DNA of 64,000 nt from Crocodylus rhombifer (taxonomy: Eukaryota; Chordata; Crocodylia; Crocodylidae), in assembly GCA_038503035.1 (NCBI GenBank), contig JAVSML010024699.1, positions 496,001-560,000 of the forward strand, given 5' to 3'. The translations under genes and the position numbers were made by a program. The notes under the pieces are model-generated. The model was not told where the DNA came from. It made no database searches and saw only the letters and a program-made list of their open reading frames with translations. Shown here piece by piece: positions 10,701 through 22,999 of the stretch. How positions within the stretch are numbered: the stretch's first letter is position 1; each line of letters starts with the position of its first letter.

Positions 10701-13700
10701 GTGTAGTGCAAAACAACAGCAGAGAAGCTTGTCTAAAAATGTGGTGCTGCTCTGCTATGGAGCAGAGCAGAATGAATTAAGATGATATAACAAATAGCTG
10801 TAGATGAGAGCTAGTTTCTAAATCAGTAATTACAAGTTCTCATTTTCCTAGGCTGTCTTCTCATGCTATCTTTATTTTACATTTGTTTGTCCCTTGCACA
10901 TTTCTTGCATTTTTGTTTCTTCCCTGTTCTAGCTTCCTCTTTGCTCTTGTCACTTTCTGTCTAGTGCTTTACCTTTTCTTCAGTAATCTCTAGTTTTTTT
11001 CATCGTCTTCTTCCTTTTCAGACTCCTGTGATACTTTTCTTCCGTTTTCTCTTTACTTTTAGTTCCCGTGACTGCCTTTTCATGGCATCTCTTGAATTCT
11101 GTCCCCTTTATCCTCTGCATTCCATTGACAGTAGTCCATTGCCACTGATTTTCAATCTCTCTTTTACCCTCTATATTGTATATGTTCACTCCTGCTCCTC
11201 CCTCATACTGCCCTTCCTGTCTTCTCAGTAGATCTTCCTAATTTTGCTGTCTCGTCACCCAAACTATGAGCTAGTAAGTACATCTAACAGATTACTAGTG
11301 TGGATCAGGACAGAAAATGTACAGCATAGGAACATTTTGTAGGGTAGAACTCTAAAAATTGATCATTTAAAATTCCTAATATGCTCTGAATCTGATAAAT
11401 AGTATTGCTATACTGGGCTGTACCTATTTAGAGAGAAATTCCACTACTCTCGCCAGTTCTGAGGACTACCCAGAAGAAAATAACTTTTTAGTTTAGCAGT
11501 TTCACAGTGTGCATGCGATCTGAGTCTACAGAGGGAAGGAAAATATTTAATTTTTGTATTAGTAGACTAGAAATTCTGAATGTTGGTTCACCCCAGATTT
11601 CAGCATCAGTGTTGCCTCAGATGCCTGGAATTTGAAAATGAATGTGCAAGCTACTTTTTGAAAACAATGGATGTCTTCTGAGTAGGAGAATCAATGTACT
11701 AGAATAGTGCACCAGGAATGTGAAATGACTCTGAAGGGCATGTACAAAATAAATAATCAGGACAATAAATGTCCTTTATCAGAGTTGCACTTACATTTTT
11801 TCTAACCTTTTAGTTTAAGTCTTCTTTTGAATCTTTGACTGATGATTCAATTTTTGCAGAATATTTTATGCTGTTTCCTTAGAAATAGGATTTTTTCATC
11901 TCTGTAAATCTTCTGGTTACCAAAGATGATATTGTCTTAGTTTTTGTTGTTGATGATTATTTGTTTTCTTCTTACTCCAAAGACCTGCAATTATCAGCAA
12001 TATTTCAAGTTCTGACAATAACCTGAAAAACCTGATTCTGAAACTCTGGGTTAAGTTCCTAATAATATAATAAAGCCATTTTCATAATTTGAGTACAAAT
12101 TAACCCATGTAACTGAAAGAGAATAACTGGATTCCATCATTGTTTTAATATATAACTGTGGTTTTGAGCTTTTACATGCAACATGTAAAAATGGAGGGAA
12201 GCAAATAGTAGTCAAAGGAGGCATATAATATTTAATGCATTAGCCCCAGATGACATAAATATGGGTGGCTGTATAGATATGACATATTTATATTATATTT
12301 TCTTTTTTAATATAGGGTTTTTCTAACTTCAAAACAGTATTGAATTTTCTTGCTTAATTCACAAATTCTGTGAAGCAACTTCTGTGTTCCTAAAGTACTT
12401 ATATACCGCTGGTCAAAAAACTGTGATGAGGACCCATACAGAGAGTGATTAGTGTAAGAGTTCAAAAGAATCTGCATCTTGCCAGATTTTGGTATTATTG
12501 CCAAATCCTGCAGGTTCGTTCAAAGTCTCTAGCAAGCTTTCATGGCCTACATATAATATTTCATTCCTTAGGCAAACAGAAAGATAATTCAATTATGAGA
12601 TTCAGCAGTACCTCATACATGTGAACTGTTACAATAAATGCTGTGATATTAATTACAGTGCTCTATCATTTTTTTAGAATGGAGTTATATCCCTGACATT
12701 TCACTCTGTATCCATAAGTATGTACATGAATATAACTGTTGCTCATTTAAATAAATATTTTATGATTTAACTTCACATCTTCAAATACCTGTATTTGTAT
12801 AGCACTTAATTTTTAAAACTAAAGCTTTTTGAAGTTATAAAGATTGTCATCATAGCCTTCAAGTTCTTTACAGTGGCTTCAGCATTAAAAAGGAAATATT
12901 TTGTTCATGCATGTGCATGTGTGTACATGCAAACATGTATTTAATTAGAAATTTATTTTTTGATGGAGTCATAACAAAAATTGAGCCTGATTCTGATGTT
13001 GGTTTCAATTGCCCCTTAATAACAACAGTGTGATATTGGAATCCTCCTTTCTTTTTCAGTGCTCAGATACTTGTGTCTAAGCATTGTTCTGTAGAATCAA
13101 CTGTATCCAATTCATTTCTTTAGACATTTTTTATTATTGTTAATGATACCCATCTGTCAGTTTCCATTAAACCAACTATTTGCTGCAGTGACAACAACTC
13201 CTTGCCACGTGTATGATGCACTAGCTCCCCTTCCTTGTCTGAGATGACCACTTCTAAATTAGGAGAACTTGGGCCAACACAACCATGTGTTGAAACAGTT
13301 TAAAGTTTACAGATAATTACATCACTGTTAATTATAGCGATTCAGTGCCAGCAGCCATCCCCTCCTGTGCAGTGAAAGATTAAGGTCACTTTAATGTGAA
13401 ACACAAGGTTTGTGCAGGAAAGAAAAAAGGCTGTTTTAGAGGGGAGGTTGTTTGATTTGTAGGAAGAATTAGTTACACTTCTGTGCTAGGACACTTTACT
13501 TGGCAGTAATTCTCATTGGAGGCATTTTAATGAGTTAACATTTGTGCACATTATCATATGATACTAATAAGGTGCATTATTTTAGCAGCACCATCTAGTG
13601 CACTTAGGGTCTGTCAGTGTTTTTTGTTTACAAAGCCCTATTTTAGATGGCTGAAAGTGAGTAAGTGACATTTTGCCTTTCCAGCACCTTTACATTTCCT

Positions 13701-16090
13701 TCTTCCCCATTTTATAAGCTGAGTTTTCTCATTTTGTTCTGTTTGTTCTCTTCAAAATGCAGAAGAAAAAAGCACATGGCCATTTAAAATATTTTTCAAA
13801 TGTCTCCTTTCCCTTTGTGTTTGTATAATTGTAAAATTGCAAAAATGTATTGGGCCTTGGGACTAGAAAGAGAAATCTGTCACATTTTGCGCATTTTAGA
13901 AACCAGAATGACTGACTGACTTCATTTGGAAAAGTGTTGAGCAGCATCCAAACACTCCATAATTTTTCTTCTCCAGGAATTTCGTGTGGATTTTTAGAAC
14001 ACAGACTTATGCATGGCGGTTGAGTAATCCACTTGATTTACATGTCCCCAAGTTCATATTGATGTGATTGACTGTAATGACTCAAAGAAGTCTTAATGGT
14101 CTGCTGGCTCGAGTATATGCTTTATTTCAGTATTCTATTTAATGCATATTGTCAGAAATAGGATTAACATTTTTACGGAGACTGTTTTTAGCTGTTGTCC
14201 TTGTTCTTTGTCTCTTATTTGTTTAGATTATGTTCATATATTGTAAAAGTCCATTTAAAATAGTTTGGAAGGGTGGATGTTGTCATTTAAAATAAATATA
14301 TAGACACAGAGGACAAAGCATACATTTCATAACAGAGACATTTCAAAGATTTTTGAAAGCTCTGAAATTGCTTTTCAGTGGCTGTAGTCTTAGAAACAGA
14401 CACTGGTACCAAATATGGGTTCAGATAAAATGTTGATCTTTGTTAGCATATGTTGTATACTAAACACACTGAATCAAAACCTTAAATGTTAATACTTAAG
14501 TTTTATACATGTATAGTTTGTGCACATGCCACCTCCCTGCAAATTTTGGCCTTGGCAAATACAGATTGAATGACTTACCCAGTCTCCGTGTGCAGGTGAC
14601 TTGCCTACAGGTTGTAAATATCTGCACAGTGTAAATATCTACATTTAGAATGTGCATTAAAACAGAAATCTTAATATTGTACATGTAAATTGGTAGGGTT
14701 TGTAGGGGGACTTGAGATTTAATAAACCATTTAAACCTCAAGTTATGTAAGGCGGCTATGGCTCTGCATTGGAACAGGCAGCTTTTACTATGCATGGGTG
14801 CAAATTTAAATGTTTTCCTTTGCTTTTTTTCTGTTAAGGAAGGTCCTGACACTGTAGGGAGCTCAGCCTGTGGATACCCCCTGTTTGCCCAGAGCCCTTT
14901 GTGAAAAAACAAAAATTGGTAATATTGTACTGTTTAGTAGAAAAGATGCAAGAAAAGGTTGGGCGGGGGGGGTTGTAGTGGGGAGGGAAAAGTGGGGTTT
15001 TGTTGTTATTGTTTTACTTCTTCACTGCCCTGCCTTAAGAAAGTCTCTTATTTATTTCCTCTTTTTTTTTAACTCTGCCCTGTATGTATTGCCTAGGACA
15101 TGTACAGAATATGGTAAATAAATTTATAGGGTGCCAGGTCTTTGTTGCAGACATGAAAAGAACTTTTCCTTCTAATCGGTTTTCTTAGCCATCTGAGAGA
15201 AAGGAGAAGGACCTTGCCTGGAGCCCAAGGCCAGTGAAGTCTTGCTTTCCGATTGCAGGATAAAATTGAAATCAAGCTACAGAGCATTAAACATTTTCAT
15301 GTTTGAAATCCTGTTTATTTTAAAGAAAGAATGACTAGAGGCCAGATCTGCAATAAATATAGTTGTCTTTTTGTTTTTGTTTATATTGAAGAGATTTCTT
15401 TGCATTTTGGCTGGACTTCTGAGGATGCCACAAAGCTACTCACATATTTAAAAGTTTTCCTGAACCAGGGCCTTAATCATCCCTCCTTAAGGCCCTTTTC
15501 TAAGCCACTACTTTTCTGATTGAAGATGGAGTTTGCCGTCTCTTAATTTCCTAGAGAGGTTTCCTTTTATCCCGTAGCATAGACAAAACCACTGTCCTCC
15601 CCCTCCCCACTCCCCCTATCTTGTTTAAGGAGACCTTAACATGGTTGCAGGATTTGTGTTTCCCGGCCTTCCCCTCCCCGTCAGTTACTATGCCTGATAT
15701 GGCTCTCCTCAGGGCCTCTTGTGAGAAACTCAAGGTATAGAGTTGACTTCAGATTTTGTAAGACAACCAAACCAGCTTAGTATGTAGTGTTCAATACATG
15801 CAGATAATAATTTGCAGCTAATAGTTTATTAAACAAAGTTATCATCTCTTTATTGACCCTTTCTCTCTCAATTTCCTCAGTTCTGGGTTATCAAACTAAC
15901 TTGGCTTCCTTTTTTCTGTTTTATTATACTAGATAAATTAATTGCTAACAATGTTTGTAGTCAGACATTCAGAATTTAAGGGGCTATTGATTGTTTTGAT
16001 TTGTAACCAGATTCCTAATTCTAATTCTAGTTCTAATTTCTGTAAAGTCTGAATAGCTCTGAAACGTTTACTGCATATATTCTCAATGCT
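7732..16090. other. Probable large intron, left part: no gene recognised
   Basis: About 8.4 kb of AT-rich DNA with poly-T runs (8107-8121 and 9274-9291) and no repeat family that I can name. Open frames are short and lack splice context. The interval 13290-13640 has a more balanced composition and could hold a conserved non-coding element (see findings). A GTAAGT word at 8442 follows only a 9-nt candidate exon and was not accepted. Confidence 0.4.
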
Positions 16091-16091
16091 A

Positions 16092-16146
16092 CTGAAAGGA
16101 GGCACAGAGAGATTGACTTGGCCAAGGTCACACAGAAATAAATTAA
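16092..16146 (-). repeat. MIR-type SINE fragment
   Basis: AGGCACAGAGAGATTGACTT followed by GGCCAAGGTCACACAG is the reverse complement of the conserved MIR segment (tgtgaccttgggcaagt..cctctctgtgcct). The resemblance to the ancient CORE-SINE/MIR consensus is clear despite its short length. Confidence 0.75.
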
Positions 16147-17364
16147 TAATAGATATGCCATTATTAATGTTCTAATCAATTTTAATTTTGGATAGAGGCG
16201 TTGAAAGTAGACTTCTGTGTTTGTGTATGTTGCATTATAATTTAACTGTCTAGAGTATCTAAGGGACAGCACAAGCGCTTCTATAACTTGTGATACAAAG
16301 TGAAATAGCAATGTGTAATAAAAGATTGTTAAATTATTTTTGAATGGAAATAGGTTTTGTGTTAATATTTTCAGGCACTAGTATTTGGGGTTGGTAATTT
16401 GGGGGCTGGCAAAGCACGAGAAAAGCATGCCTGTGTGTGCTTCACAAAGCATAGAGTAAAGAGAAAGAAGCAAGTGATTCCAAGAAGCAAGAACATAGAG
16501 GAGAGGATAAATATTTGATGATTCTGTACTATACATTTCCCAAATGATGGTTGGTGCTCAGTTTTCTTTAATATATATATGTGGGGGTTTGTGTGCTATG
16601 GCTCAGAATATCTTGTGATTTGTGCTTCTCTTCCCTCTTGATCTTCAACCCTACTGGAGTATTTTCAGCATGCGCTTCATTTTTTAAAATAGCGTTCTAT
16701 TTTAATGAGCTAAATTTAATCATAAGTAGTTGGTCAGATTGTAGAACTTTCTTTGGTTTCCTGTGCAGTTGCAGTGACATTGGGAATCCTGAAAACAAAC
16801 CGTTTTGTTCTTCCAGGATGTGTTTCGTATCTTGCACTTGTTTTTAATCACTTATAGCCTGTGAATGTCCTGTATAGGAATTTGTTTGAAGTGTGTTTTT
16901 AAAGAAGGGATATTGTGTAATACCAATGACCTAGATGCTGTGTAGACAGTAAGTCTTTTCATTTGTTTTCTCTTGTCCAAAGCCCTGAGACAGGAAGCAT
17001 TCTTAGAATTATTTTTAGATTTTAAAAAGTCAACCTTGATTTCCTCATGTAACACTAATCCTTTGGCTGGCCCTAAAAGCATGCTGTTTATTTGGGGTTC
17101 TCTTTTATGCATTTTTTTAGCTTTATTTTAGGGGTCAGTTTGGTTTTTGAGTAGCTACGATATTACACAGAATTTTGAACTGGTTTAATATAGAAGAATG
17201 TCCTGCCTGTTACATTAGTCATCGTTCTGAATCTTGGTCTAAATCGGACATGGTATGTGGTTTGGGTTATAATCTGGTGAGAGAATAATTGTTGAAGTCC
17301 CACTATTTTCTTACTCTGTAGCTTTACTACATACCTTTTATAGGGACTTCTAATATAAGATAAA

Positions 17365-17460
17365 GCACAGATCTAGGAGTCACAAATGCCAGGTTCTCCT
17401 ATAGGTTTTGCCATTTACTCCTATTTAACTATTTGGTTTGCTCTTGAGACGTAACTGTAT
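17365..17460 (+). repeat. Possible MIR-type SINE, central part
   Basis: The segment reads 'atctaggagtcacaaatgcc' then 'aggttctcctataggttttg' and 'ccatttact', similar in order to the middle of MIR (gagccagactgcctgggttc..ggctctgccacttact). It is strongly diverged. It may belong to the same insertion as 17715-17810, with intervening sequence added later. Confidence 0.4.
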
Positions 17461-17714
17461 TTTAACGTAGGCCATGAAGTTACTACATAGTTGATGTGCC
17501 CTTTCCTCCAACATGGAAGAAGTGTGAATCTGAGTAGCTTGGTGTCCCTCAGTCCACAAAATCTGTCATTTGTATTTGGGCCAAGAAGCCTCTATAGCGC
17601 TGTACTCTGTGGGGTATGTAGGGTAGAAACTGATTGAATCTCATTCTTCTTCTCTTGTCTGTATCCCAGAGCCATGCTGAGTCCTCCATGGCTACAAAGA
17701 GGAAGTCATAGGAT

Positions 17715-17810
17715 CTGATTTTGGTGCCTCCATTTATACCTGCATAAAATGGAGCTAATAGTACCTTACCTCATATGTTAGTTGAGAGGCTAAGTAATGT
17801 TTATAAAGCA
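17715..17810 (+). repeat. MIR-type SINE 3' part
   Basis: The segment reads GCATAAAATGGAGCTAATAG then TACCTTACCTCATATGTTAG, followed by 'gaggctaagtaatgtttataaagcatgccagg'-like words in order. This parallels the MIR/L2 3' segment (taaaatggggataatagtacctacctcat..aaagcgc). It is old and diverged. Confidence 0.6.
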
Positions 17811-19790
17811 TGCCAGGATTGATGGATTGAAGGGGCTATTTAAATCCAGAACACTGCTAATTGTTATTGCACGGTGCCAAAAGAAGACAACAGCTAGTTT
17901 GGAAATAGGGGATTACTTGATCCCAAATGTTATCATTTTAGTCCTTTTGTCAAGTTGCTCTGCAGTGCATCTCCATATTTATTTACAAACCATATATTAA
18001 CCAATGCTTAAATGCATCTACTATCATCAGTGCACACTGCACTATGTGTCACCTCTTCGACAAAACTTCAGAAAGCCCTTTTATCTGAAGATTTTTAATA
18101 TACCCAAAATCACTTGCATAATCTGGCTTGTAATATTTTTGATTGGGTGTCAGAAAAATGAACACTATGTCAGGCTGCCATGAAAAGAGTAATTTTTGGA
18201 AGGTATAACACGTGCTGAGTTTTAATTGGCCATATTATTTTTTTAAATGTTTGTGAAAATCTGATTATGGACCTAACGGCATGAACTCTGGATTACTTTC
18301 CTTCAAAACAAATGTAAAATAGTTTGGCATTCATAGAACACATTAAAAACTGGAAAGCTAGGGAGAGGGTGGATAAATGTATGCTAGCTTTTATTGTTCT
18401 GAAAATAGATATGCTGGTTTGTGAGGAAAATATTACAAATAAGTGCCCAAATGGAGAGTATCCAAACCACTAAATGGTCATCAGCATGGATAGTTTCTTT
18501 GAGGCCAACAACACGTGCTGTGCTGTGCAAAGCATTAGTTAAAAAAAAGGGGGGGGCGGATTTTGGTGGAGGGGGATTTTGGTGGAGGAAAGGAATTGCA
18601 AAAAGCAGAATTAAAATGTATTTTTCCAGAAGTTTTCCTTTGCTAGTAGGAAGGCTTCTGTTCTTGTCTGCAAGTATTACAGTTGGCGCCATTATTGGCC
18701 TGCTGAATGTTTCAAAGTAAGACTTAAGAATATACTAGCTTCAAGTTACAGGTTAGAAGAATTCAGCACTTAATTATGTTGTTTGTTGTTAATGCTACAA
18801 GGTAAGGGACAGAGTGTGGAAAGTCAAAGATGCCCTTACAAGGATGTCCTTGATATCCTAGGCACTAGCACAGTGCAAATGGATTTCTCCAGTTTATTGA
18901 ATTTATTACCATCTTGGCTTATTTAGGGGTATGGGAGTGGATTGGGTGGGGTTTTGCAGCACTGACTTTTTCCAAAGTACTGGCAAAGATTTAACAGTAA
19001 TCCAGCCGAGTGCCCCAAGGGTTTGAGCTGAAATTCTGACTTTCATATTAAATTAGGCATGGTTACAAGATGAGAATTATTTGAAGTTTTTATGAAGCAT
19101 ATGACTGACTTAACAAGCAACTGGGATGCAAAACGTTCTCATCTATATTTTCTTTGTGGGGTCCAAAATATAGCCAGATTAAGCTTTATATATGGCATGT
19201 CTTGAACAGGTTCTGCCAAGACGGGCTTTTTTTACCCCTTAAAAAAACTCCCACAAACAAAACCCTCTTTTCTTCTCAGTGGTAAAGCACTCATTTCAGC
19301 ACACACCTTTCCATATACTTATAGCTTTGATTTGTTCAGCTGGATTTTTTTTCTTTTTGTATAAAACAGACCTATTGGCTGCTGAATTTTGGCTTGTTTC
19401 TTCCTTGGTTGTGCTGCTGATGGCTTTCTTGCGTTGTACCAGCCAAAATGGAGTTTGCACATTTGTTTTCTTGACATGTTACCTTTCTGTATTTATGGCA
19501 GTTGTGGTGCAGTGTAGCGGGGTTCTGTCTTCTTTTTGTTATAAGTTTCTATGACTTTTCTGCATTGCTGTTTTAATGAGAACTCTGGATATAAATGGCA
19601 TTTCTGCCACACATTGAGTATGACTAAGATTAAATTTGGAACCGATCCGTTACTATGAAGTTGGGGGTTTTTTGTAATTTAATGCTGAAAATGTGCTACT
19701 CATTAAAGGGAAATTTGGTGACATGGTGGTTGACAGAATTAGATGACACAGCGCAGCAGTAGAAGTGCTGGCAGCCACTGGCACATTCAT
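17811..19790. other. Probable intron: no gene recognised
   Basis: No domain-bearing frame is present. A G-rich segment at 18541-18593 contains a 16-bp-period duplication of ATTTTGGTGGAGG, and the remainder is ordinary AT-rich DNA. Confidence 0.4.
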
Positions 19791-19794
19791 AGTA

Positions 19795-20690
19795 GTTTCA
19801 TAGTAGCTAGGGTCAGGAGAGACCTGAACAGATCATCTAGCGTGACCCCCTGCCACAGGCAGGAATGAATGCTGGGTTCACAAGACCCCAGACAGGTGAT
19901 ATCCAACCTCCTCTTCAATTTGCCCAAGGTAGGGGCGAGGACTACTGCCCTGGGAACTTGGTTCCAGATTTTGGCCACCCTAACTGTAAAAAAATTGCCT
20001 TCTGATCTCTAACCTAAACCTGTTCTCCATCAACTTATTACCATTGTTCCTCGTCACCTCAAGTGGTGTTGGGGAGAAAAGGGCTCTACCTATTTGCTGT
20101 TGATCTCCTCTGATGAGTTTGTAGGCAGCTACCAGGTCCCCCATCAGCCTCTTCTTGCTGAGGCTGAACAGGTTCAGGTCCCTCAGTCCCTCCTCATAGG
20201 GCTTGTCCTGCTACCCTCTCACCAAGTGGGTGGCCCTCTTCTGAACCCTCTCCAGGCTGGCCATGTCCCTTTTGAAGTGCGGTGCCCAGTACTGGATGCA
20301 GTACTCCAACTGTGGCCTAACCAAAGTCGCATAGATGGGGAGTATCACCTCTCTGGACTGGCTTGAGATGCGTCTTTGGATGACAAGGTGTGGCTGGTCT
20401 TTCTGGCTGCGGTCTGGCATTGGCAACTCATGTTCATCTTGGAGTCAATAATGACTCCAAGATCCCGTTCCTCCTCTGTGCTTTCAAGAGGAGAACTCCC
20501 CAGCCTGTATATATGCTGTGGATTCCTTCTCCCAAGGTGCAGCACTCTGCATTTGTCTACGTTGAACCCCATCCTATTCTCATCTGCCCACTTTTGTAGT
20601 CTGTCTAAATCTGTTTGCAGCCTCTCTCTCCCTTCAAGTGTGTCCACCTCACTCCACATTGGTACCTCTCCTATTGTTACCTCTAGGGTT
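19795..20690 (-). mobile_element. CR1 LINE, 5'-truncated, minus strand
   Basis: About 0.9 kb of CR1 3' end on the minus strand. The 3' terminus at about 19795 has the catag/tttcatag tail, followed by the conserved 3' UTR 'gacctgaacagatcatctag'. Reading leftward from 20690, the translation includes WADENRMGFNVDKCRVLHLG, ERDLGVIIDSKMNMSCQCQ, VILPIYATLVRPQLEYCIQY, WAPHFKRDMASLERVQKRAT and AKIWNQVPRAVVLAPTLGKL. Several frameshifts and an internal shortening near 20385 show that it is inactive. It lacks the FADD catalytic box because of 5' truncation just C-terminal to it. Confidence 0.92.
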
Positions 20691-21105
20691 AGCACATTGT
20701 TTATAGGTAACTTTTTGGTAAAGGAAAACTGATGTAGAATTAACCATTAGCTTTTTGTTTCTCCATCACACTATACATTCGATCTTTTGTCTTTGTCTTC
20801 ATTTTCATGCATCACTTGTTACCCTGCCTGCATTCCTAACCTGGTCTCCTTTCTTGTGTCTTCCTCCCATGTCCCCCCTGCAGGCACGCACACGCATTTT
20901 TTGCTGTATAATTGATGCCAAGTCTCAGGATCCTGTTCATCTCCTTTCATAAAGGGCTGTTGTGATACTAAAAATCCGTCAGTGACTAGGAAATCTTAGT
21001 GTTACAGTGATGAAGGCCATACTAGTAGGCAACCATGGATTTTCTGGATTATGGTGTACATGTAAGAGGTCTAGTCAAGTGCCTGATTAATCTGTTTATG
21101 GCTGA
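20691..21105. other. Between two retroelement fragments, nothing recognised
   Basis: Pyrimidine-rich sequence of about 400 bp with no supported feature. Confidence 0.35.
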
Positions 21106-21107
21106 CA

Positions 21108-21400
21108 AGTCCAAGTCAAGAGTGACACAGGTTGTTACAAGTTTCACAGATCCATTGGAACCCAAGTTTACAGCACACTGCTGCTTTCTTTCTCGCTTTG
21201 CTTCCATCCTCTGAATCAAAGCTGCTTCATTTTGAGCTGCACCTAGCACCAGGTATTCCCTCCAGATTGGATATGATTCTGCACAGTCCTCCCAGCTTTC
21301 TACATTGAAGTTGAACACCTTTATATAATTTTTGTACATGTCATGGTACCCCCGTAGAGGGCAGTCCCATTTTCTAGACCCATCTCTAGAATGATGAAAA
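21108..21400 (-). mobile_element. Non-LTR retrotransposon fragment (not CR1): RT tail plus zinc-finger remnant
   Basis: The minus-strand frame 21411-21049 reads DCPLRGYHDMYKNYIKVFNF, then NVESWEDCAESYPIWREYLV, EAALIQRMEAKRERKQQCAV and DLSAINRLIRHLTRP. The order R(Y)xD..K..LK..(N)(I/V)..WE..A..R..WR.....G....E......E.KR.RK followed by C..C and L..H.(R/T) is the C-terminal tail seen in several vertebrate and invertebrate non-LTR reverse transcriptases. In those proteins a C2H2-like finger follows the basic RKxR stretch. It differs from CR1, whose tail lacks this motif set. The copy is short and diverged, and the upstream RT core is not visible. The family (L2-, RTE- or related) cannot be settled from this piece. 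Confidence 0.55.
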
Positions 21401-22658
21401 CTTACTAGCATGTATATGTTTGTTTACATGGCACAGTGGAGTGTTTTACAGAGACACTTGGGTCCTGGAAGCCCTATAGCCATGTTGTATGGGACTCTGC
21501 CTTGGTTAATATGCCCTGATTCTCATCATTAGCCCAGACATTCAGGGTATATTGCAGGCAGAGTCCTTCACTACGGTGTCTTTTTGGCTTCTTGTGCCCA
21601 TGCAAGTAGAGATGTGTTAATGTGGAACTGCATTAAACTGAATGAACATAATCTTAGTTAAGGTGTGTCCCTTACCTCATTGAAATCTTTCTGAATTAGA
21701 AAAATTGTGAGTTTTTGCTTGTGAAAAAAGAGGTAGGAGTGAAAGGAATAACACTCTTTATTTTTCTTCAGTGGAACATTCAGAGCATGGCTGTCTCTCT
21801 CCCTTTTGGACACCAATGTTTTCATTACAGTAGAACCTGGGTACTTTGCAGGGTCGTTTCTTCCCCCTCCCCAGGAAGATGAGGGCTTGCGAACAAACTG
21901 GGGATATATATAGCCACAGCAGCCAGCTGTATAGGACCACTGAGATGCTCCAGCTACTTGCTATAGCTTTGATTTAAAATAGGTGCTGCTTCTCTAATAT
22001 GCTGCATGGGACCACTGATCAGTTGGAGCTGAATGGAAAAGTGGTGCCTTCTGATGCAAACAGGTGCACAGTATGACTCTTAATTTGGCTACCTGCTGCC
22101 ATTTTAGCAAAATGTAAACCTCCTGAGTATGAATGATCCAGGATCTGCTGGCTACCATTTGTACATACCTTTTCCAAACTGATTTCTGTCTACATCTGGC
22201 TAATGCTTGGCAAAAAATGTCAACTTAAGATGCTGCTTTTCATGCCTAGAAGCATCATTTCGAACTGTCATGGGATAGACCAAAGTTACGTTCCCCAGTT
22301 AATCCCTTTCTCACTCTATGAAAACCAGTAGCTAGGTACTCTGCAGCTCTCAGAAGCTGAATGAACTTCCGCTAGTCACTTTAGATAACACATTTTTTTT
22401 CCAATCTTCTGCAGAGGCCTGGTAGAGGCCTGAATGAGAGTGTTCCTGTAACAGATGAGATTGACAAGATGTAAATGATTATGGCTCTCTCAGGGTAGTT
22501 TGTGGAGTGCATAAGGCGCTATTAGGGAAAAAGCAGTTTGGTTGAGTGGAATCTCCCTGCCTAAATGTTTTCAAAGTGTGCTAACAATTCTGATAACTGA
22601 TTGATTGTGACACTTGCACAGAGTCTTACTACTAGTGGTTCAGATAAGATTGGGAATA

Positions 22659-22998
22659 CAGGCATACCTCGTTTTATTGTGCTTCGCTTTATTGCGCTTC
22701 ACAGATATTGCATTTTTTACAAATTGAAGGTTTGTGGCAACCCTGCGTCAAGCAAGTCTATCGGTGCCATTTTTCCATCGGTTAGCATTTTTTAGCAATA
22801 AAGTATTTTTTAATTAAGGTATGTACATTGTTTTTTTAGACATAATGCTATTGCACACTTAATAGACTACAGTATAGTGTAAACATAACTTTTACATGCG
22901 CTGGGAAACCAAAAAATTTGTGTGACTCGTTTTATTGTGATATTCGCTTTATTGCGGTGGTCTGGAACCGAACCCGCAATATGTCCGAGGTATGCCTG
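22659..22998. mobile_element. Tigger1-like (pogo, Tc1/mariner) non-autonomous DNA transposon, 340 bp
   Basis: The ends are perfect inverted repeats, CAGGCATACCTCG at the left and CGAGGTATGCCTG at the right. Subterminal words match from memory the two ends of the mammalian Tigger1 element: left TTTTATTGTGCTTCGCTTTA, ATTGAAGGTTTGTGGCAACC and GCGTCAAGCAAGTCTATCGG; right CTTTATTGCGGTGGTCTGGA and ACCGAACCCGCAATAT. The 5' flank is TA, the expected pogo target duplication. The 3' flank reads AA, so the second copy of the duplication appears mutated. The transposase gene is entirely deleted, so the element is an internal-deletion derivative that would have needed enzyme in trans. No coding capacity remains. 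Confidence 0.9.
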
Positions 22999-22999
22999 A

